A DNA stretch of 64,000 bases, from contig CM035352.1 of assembly GCA_020137815.1 (NCBI GenBank), forward strand, positions 679,675 through 743,674, in the 5' to 3' direction. Below, piece after piece: positions 60,263 through 64,000 of the stretch (its first letter is position 1; each line of letters starts with the position of its first letter). The position numbers and the translations under genes were made by a program. Origin of the DNA: Hormiphora californensis. Taxonomy: Eukaryota > Ctenophora > Tentaculata > Cydippida > Pleurobrachiidae. A model generated the notes under the pieces. It saw only the letters and a program-made list of their open reading frames with translations, was not told the DNA's origin and ran no database searches.

Positions 60263-61309
60263 CTGAATATCTTATATCCACAAGATAGAATCATACAAAA
60301 GTCTAAAAAAATATAGCGCAACAGAGGCCATAGATCTCAACGTAAAAATTACACCAGTCTCAATAAGGTCAAAGGTGTGCCCGTCATGGAAAAGATGAGG
60401 TCTTAATCAGGTAATGTTGAGCTTGGTCTTGAAAAATGGTGTATTCGTGTCTTGCAGAGTATGATAGTGAACGATAAGACTTCAAATCCCTTTTGGCAAC
60501 ATTGTGATGTGATATCCTGTGAATAGAGAGTTGATTTCTACATGAAACGAAAATGGAAAGAGCAACAACAACTGCAAATGCAGTTCAGAAAGATATAAAA
60601 CGCTCTTGGATCAAGGGATCCAAAGATAGCAAAATACAAACTAAAGTCCAATTTCCCACTCAAGCGACAGGTCACCACACACCAACTCGCTAACCAGATG
60701 TGAAACTGGCTGAACCAGTGACACTCGACAAGGCAGAGACCGGATCCCGGCCGCAACGGCCAGATAAAGTAAAATTTACAGTTTATCTGATGGGAAATCT
60801 CCATTCCTCTTACCCCAACCCCACCCCTAACCCAGGGGCGAAGCTAAGCTGGGTCCAGTGGGTCCAGGACCCACTTTTTGGCCGAAAGAAGAGAAGAAAA
60901 ACTTGCCAAAAAGTGAAAAGATCGTCAAAAAAAAGTGAAGAAACGAGCCGATTTACAATTTTAAATGGAACGAACGCGCGCGAGAAAAAGCTAATGCTGC
61001 AGCGCCACATTCCGGACCACCTTCGCGCGTTACATTTAAAGCGCGTTACATTTAGTGCATTTTCTGCAGCGCTGGACCCAAAATTTTTTTCGTGAATGAA
61101 CGCCGCGCACCGCCCTTAACATTTTTTAAAAAACCGGCCAGCGTTAAAATCTGGGTTTAAAAAAGCGCTGCACCAGCGTTTGTCAAAAATCTGGGTGTTT
61201 CATGAGTGCTGACAATCGTTTTTTAGGTTTAGGGCTAAAGTAGGGTTAGGTCCAAAGTAGGGTTGGGGTTAGGCCTTTACATTTACTACAAGATAAACTT
61301 TGAATTAGC

Positions 61310-61490
61310 CAAAACGGTTGAGTGGTTTGGCGGTTAGAGCCGCATAAGAAGGCTGGCTTAAGAGCTCTGGCGTTTTAATTATGAGTTTTTTCTCTGTTTT
61401 TTGCGTTTATCTCTTAGCTATGTTGAGTCAATTTGCGGGGTATCAAATGTAACAATTGAATTGAATTGAATTGAATTGAATTGAATTTTA
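61310..61490 (+). repeat. SINE-like unit with (TTGAA)n tail
   Basis: GGTTGAGTGGTTTGGCGGTTAGAGCC resembles a tRNA 5' half (A-box-like TGGTTTGGCGG). About 140 bp further on is a pentanucleotide tail (TTGAA repeated five times). A clear B box is not visible, so this could be the 3' end of a LINE-like or other retroelement instead. Confidence 0.35.
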
Positions 61491-61535
61491 GTGAATCAAC
61501 TTTTTTTTTGTTGTTTCTCTCTTCTTTCGTATCCC

Positions 61536-62186
61536 GTAAAGTCGGATTTTTTGAATTTGTCACCCCCTGGGTGGCGACTGGCGAGTGAGAGAGACATAAA
61601 GACTAACGAGAGAGAAGAATTGAAGCGTGACAGCATTTGCTTATAGTCGAATTTTTTAATCAAGGGACAGGGGGCCGCGCATTTACAAAAGTATTTTTGC
61701 GTGTGCTAAACATTTTCGCTTATATCTCCCGTTCCTGATAAGATAAAGACTTGATCTTGGTTGCATTGAAAAGGTCTTAAAATTATCTTTCCAACGCTTC
61801 CGGGTACTTGATCTCGATTATCACGCGCAAAAAGACTTTTGTAAATGTGCGGCCCCCTGTCCCTTGATTAAAAAATTCGACTTTACTGCGGCGCATCTCT
61901 CTGATGCGTGGCGCATTTCTCGTCGGATTTCTCGTCGGAGTATGTCGGATGACCACTGTGAGTTTATATTTGTACATCGGAAACGTGTCGGAAACTTATT
62001 TTGGCTCTTACGCCTTTGTTTCTTGACTAATTTCGTCAAACAAAACTTTTACGGACTCACAAAATTATGCTCTTTCCGATGATATGCGGCTTTTTGCGGA
62101 AAATTGAGTGCAAGTGGGGGCTGTCACACGCAAATACGACGCCACGTGTGAAAAAGGTGGTGACAACTTCAAAAATCCGACTTTAC
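61536..62186. mobile_element. Nested foldback: outer arms and inner 236-bp hairpin
   Basis: Outer arms GTAAAGTCGGATTTTTT.. (61536) and ..AAAAATCCGACTTTAC (62186). Inner element 61646-61881 has arms of about 45 bp, GTCGAATTTTTTAATCAAGG and its complement, through GGGACAGGGGGCC. The inner centre shares TTGATCTTGGTTGC and TCTTTCCAACGCT with the foldback at 43019. Confidence 0.85.
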
Positions 62187-62239
62187 TGCCGGTCTGTAGC
62201 ACACGCGAACCAAACACGTAGCCCATAGTGAACCATAAT

Positions 62240-62460
62240 AATTAATAAGGTTCAAGAGCGTCCAAGAGCACACCTCATCCAGAAGAGACCACTCCAAGAG
62301 TGGTATCTTTTGAAAAGGGAACTCTTTTGGAGTGGTCTCTTCTGGATGTGTTGCGCTCTTGAATGTGTTGCACTCTTGAAGTTGGTCTCTTCTGGATGTG
62401 TTGCGCTCTTGGATGTGGTGCGCTCTTGAACTTTATTATGGTTTACTTTATTATGGTTTA
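62240..62460. repeat. Imperfect inverted and tandem CTCTTG/CTTCTGGATG repeat
   Basis: Left arm CCAAGAGC..CATCCAGAAGAGACCACTCC is mirrored by GGAGTGGTCTCTTCTGGATG, which is itself repeated about 60 bp later. Flanking CCATAATA / TATTATGG are also inverted. Confidence 0.8.
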
Positions 62461-62583
62461 CTTACGGTTCCATTGCGTGAAAGACAGCACCCCTCATAGC
62501 AAAGTAACAAATAAATGTAGTTACTCAGTATGTGTTTAGGAATGGAAATGTAAGATGGCTTGATACTGCCGATAACATGTGAT

Positions 62584-62676
62584 ATGAAACATTTTACCGC
62601 TAAACTATCATCCAAGTCTTCAGCTCCTTCCTCGCCCGGGACTGCGGAGTCATCTGACCTTTTCAAGGTCCAAAAA
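62584..62676 (+). CDS. Possible first exon (partial) of an unidentified gene
   Basis: ATG at 62584 opens 31 codons rich in Ser/Pro/Lys (LSSKSSAPSSPGTAESSDLF), ending CAAAAA followed by GTAAGT. The composition and donor fit a coding first exon, but no second exon was found before the window ends. Confidence 0.3.
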
Positions 62677-64000
62677 GTAAGTACAAACTTGCTTTGTTCG
62701 ACACTTTTTAACGAATCACAGTACCCCTTGTTTTCAAGTGTAAAGGATGGTTAGAACGTAACAAGTACAACCTGTTAGATATCATTGTATAATATTCTTA
62801 CTTTTGAAACTAATAATTATTGCTCAAACATTATAGTTCAATCCCAGTTCAATTATATTATTCGGTAAGTGAAAGGTTTGTAGATGTGCAGCAATATAGC
62901 CCCAGCTAAACATTCCATTATATTCAAATGAGAGTGAAGCATTTTTGGGTACGCATCATGCCCCTCCGTGTTCGTATACCGCCAAAGCATGTTTGATGAG
63001 CCGTTGTGGCTAATAAATGATTAGTGCCAACATTTTTGAAGAAAATAGTTGCTAATTTGTTATCGGTTTTGTCCATTTGGCTAGTTACAGTATCCCTCCA
63101 GTACCCTTTGGCGATATGGATACCTGAATTATCGGTCATGTGCGACAGTGATTGAGCACATTATATACAGGTGGCCGCTACGCTAAAAATTACTGCAACG
63201 GTCGCAACAAACTGATGGACCGATTTATACCGGATATTTTCACGGGGAAACCTTCATCATGAGTTACCTCTTGTTCAATGTCCAAGGAGAATTAGTATTG
63301 GCCAAATTTGACTGAACGAAGGCTATTTTATAAGCTCGGCTACAAGCTCCTTATATGAGGCTCTGGAACGATCTCTGACTATTGTGAAAATCGTCATACC
63401 CTTCTGAGATTGAGAAAATACCTAGACATTATTTCGATTGTGGCCGTAGTTGTCATACTGTAAAACTAGATGTTTTCGAGGCAATTAATTTTCGCGATTC
63501 GATCAAAATTTACTATTTTCGCGATTTTAATTTTCGCTAATCCCATTTCACGGTCCCAGTCTATTGTCTAATTACGCCAAGAGTGCAGTCATCATTGCCA
63601 TGAGACACCAGACCTGCTTGGCGTAGACCAATGAAATGTGAGCATTTTCTCATTGCTGATTGGCTCTAAGATCTGATGAACCGATTGTCGTTGACTTAGT
63701 ACTAAAAGTAAAAAATGTGTCATCCTGAAATAACTTGCACGAGCTTTCTGTAAAAAATCGGCCAAAATATTTTCGCGGAATTAATTTTCGCGGATTTTCC
63801 AGCCAAAAATAAAGAGCGAAGATAAAAATCTCACGAAAATATCTAGTTTTACAGTAGTTGTCGATTGAGGCTGCAATTTAGTTTCAGGTCAGCTCTAAAT
63901 GCTAATTATAGTACAGCTTATAATACAGTAAGGTGGGAAGTGAACCCGTTCCTTTGTAGCTATCAGTCATCCTGTCATCTTATAGAGTGTAAAAGAGGGT
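62677..64000. other. Terminal region, no gene seen
   Basis: Besides the foldback at 63456 no structure or exon could be supported. The window may end inside an intron of a gene starting near 62584. Confidence 0.45.
63456..63856. mobile_element. 401-bp MITE-like element with TTTTCGCG arms
   Basis: Termini TACTGTAAAACTAGATGTTT / AAATATCTAGTTTTACAGTA. Arms continue with interspersed AATTTTCGCG blocks. Flanks share GTTGTC (63450-63455 and 63857-63862), a possible short target-site duplication. No ORF. Confidence 0.85.

Larger units (their letters stand above)
59706..62583. other. Repeat-rich intergenic region
   Basis: No coding exon supported. It holds an AACAAT tract (60017-60042), tandem duplication (60165-60262), a CAGGGGCG-ended repeat starting near 60832, a SINE-like unit with a (TTGAA)n tail and nested foldbacks. 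Confidence 0.5.

Noticed and set aside
60700-61095. 131-aa plus-strand frame near 60.7 kb
   Set aside because: It spans a CAGGGGCG-type repeat end and has no domain or consistent composition.

Overview
The window is nuclear DNA from an invertebrate animal. The evidence is GT-AG introns that keep reading phase across long gene models, signal-peptide exons, and metazoan families: a DSL (Delta/Serrate-type) ligand pair, a receptor tyrosine kinase with an SRCR ectodomain, a calmodulin-kinase/Ig protein, HOPS subunit VPS39 and a Ctr-type copper transporter homologue. The compact introns, unorthodox DSL proteins and an SRCR-kinase receptor make a sponge my best guess, but that is inference only. 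The DNA is crowded with GA/CT microsatellites, short foldback (MITE-like) elements and minisatellites.

Layout. 1-11.7 kb is mostly gene-poor: a duplicated and partly corrupted segment (about 0.5-2.9 kb), one isolated first exon at 5685-5814, many GA/CT tracts and a stretch at 8.5-9.1 kb that looks like low-quality sequence. 11.76-12.46 kb (-) is an unknown 234-aa protein. 13.99-14.48 kb (+) is a Ctr-family protein lacking the MxxxM motif. 15.56-24.38 kb (+) is a 14-exon MLCK/DAPK-like kinase with two Ig domains and a PEVK-like tail; a single-exon phytanoyl-CoA-dioxygenase-type gene (19.92-20.73 kb, -) is nested antisense in one of its introns. 25.47-26.44 kb (+) is a single-pass membrane protein with a Gly/Asp/Tyr repeat tail.

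28.89-45.50 kb (-) is a complete 21-exon VPS39 gene (866 codons plus stop, every junction in phase). Its introns carry several foldback elements, a 1.74-kb insertion with a 13-bp target-site duplication, and tandem arrays that overlap splice junctions. The largest is a 1.85-kb, 21-bp minisatellite (about 88 units) made by amplifying the exon 13 5' splice site itself. A 3' gene fragment (45.90-46.57 kb, -) lies just upstream of VPS39.

46.8-59.7 kb is a receptor/ligand cluster: two paralogous DSL-domain proteins (+), each with an N-terminal domain, a DSL domain, then 20-27 nearly identical 12-residue half-EGF units and a transmembrane segment; a secreted C-type-lectin-like gene (-) between them; and an SRCR/receptor tyrosine-kinase-like gene (-) with a degenerate ATP loop, HGD and DFE motifs. 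Both DSL genes contain single-base frame breaks, so each is either a pseudogene or affected by consensus errors. 59.7-64 kb is repeat-rich with one possible first exon.

Genes were joined by hand from splice signals and reading phase; no alignment or expression data were used.
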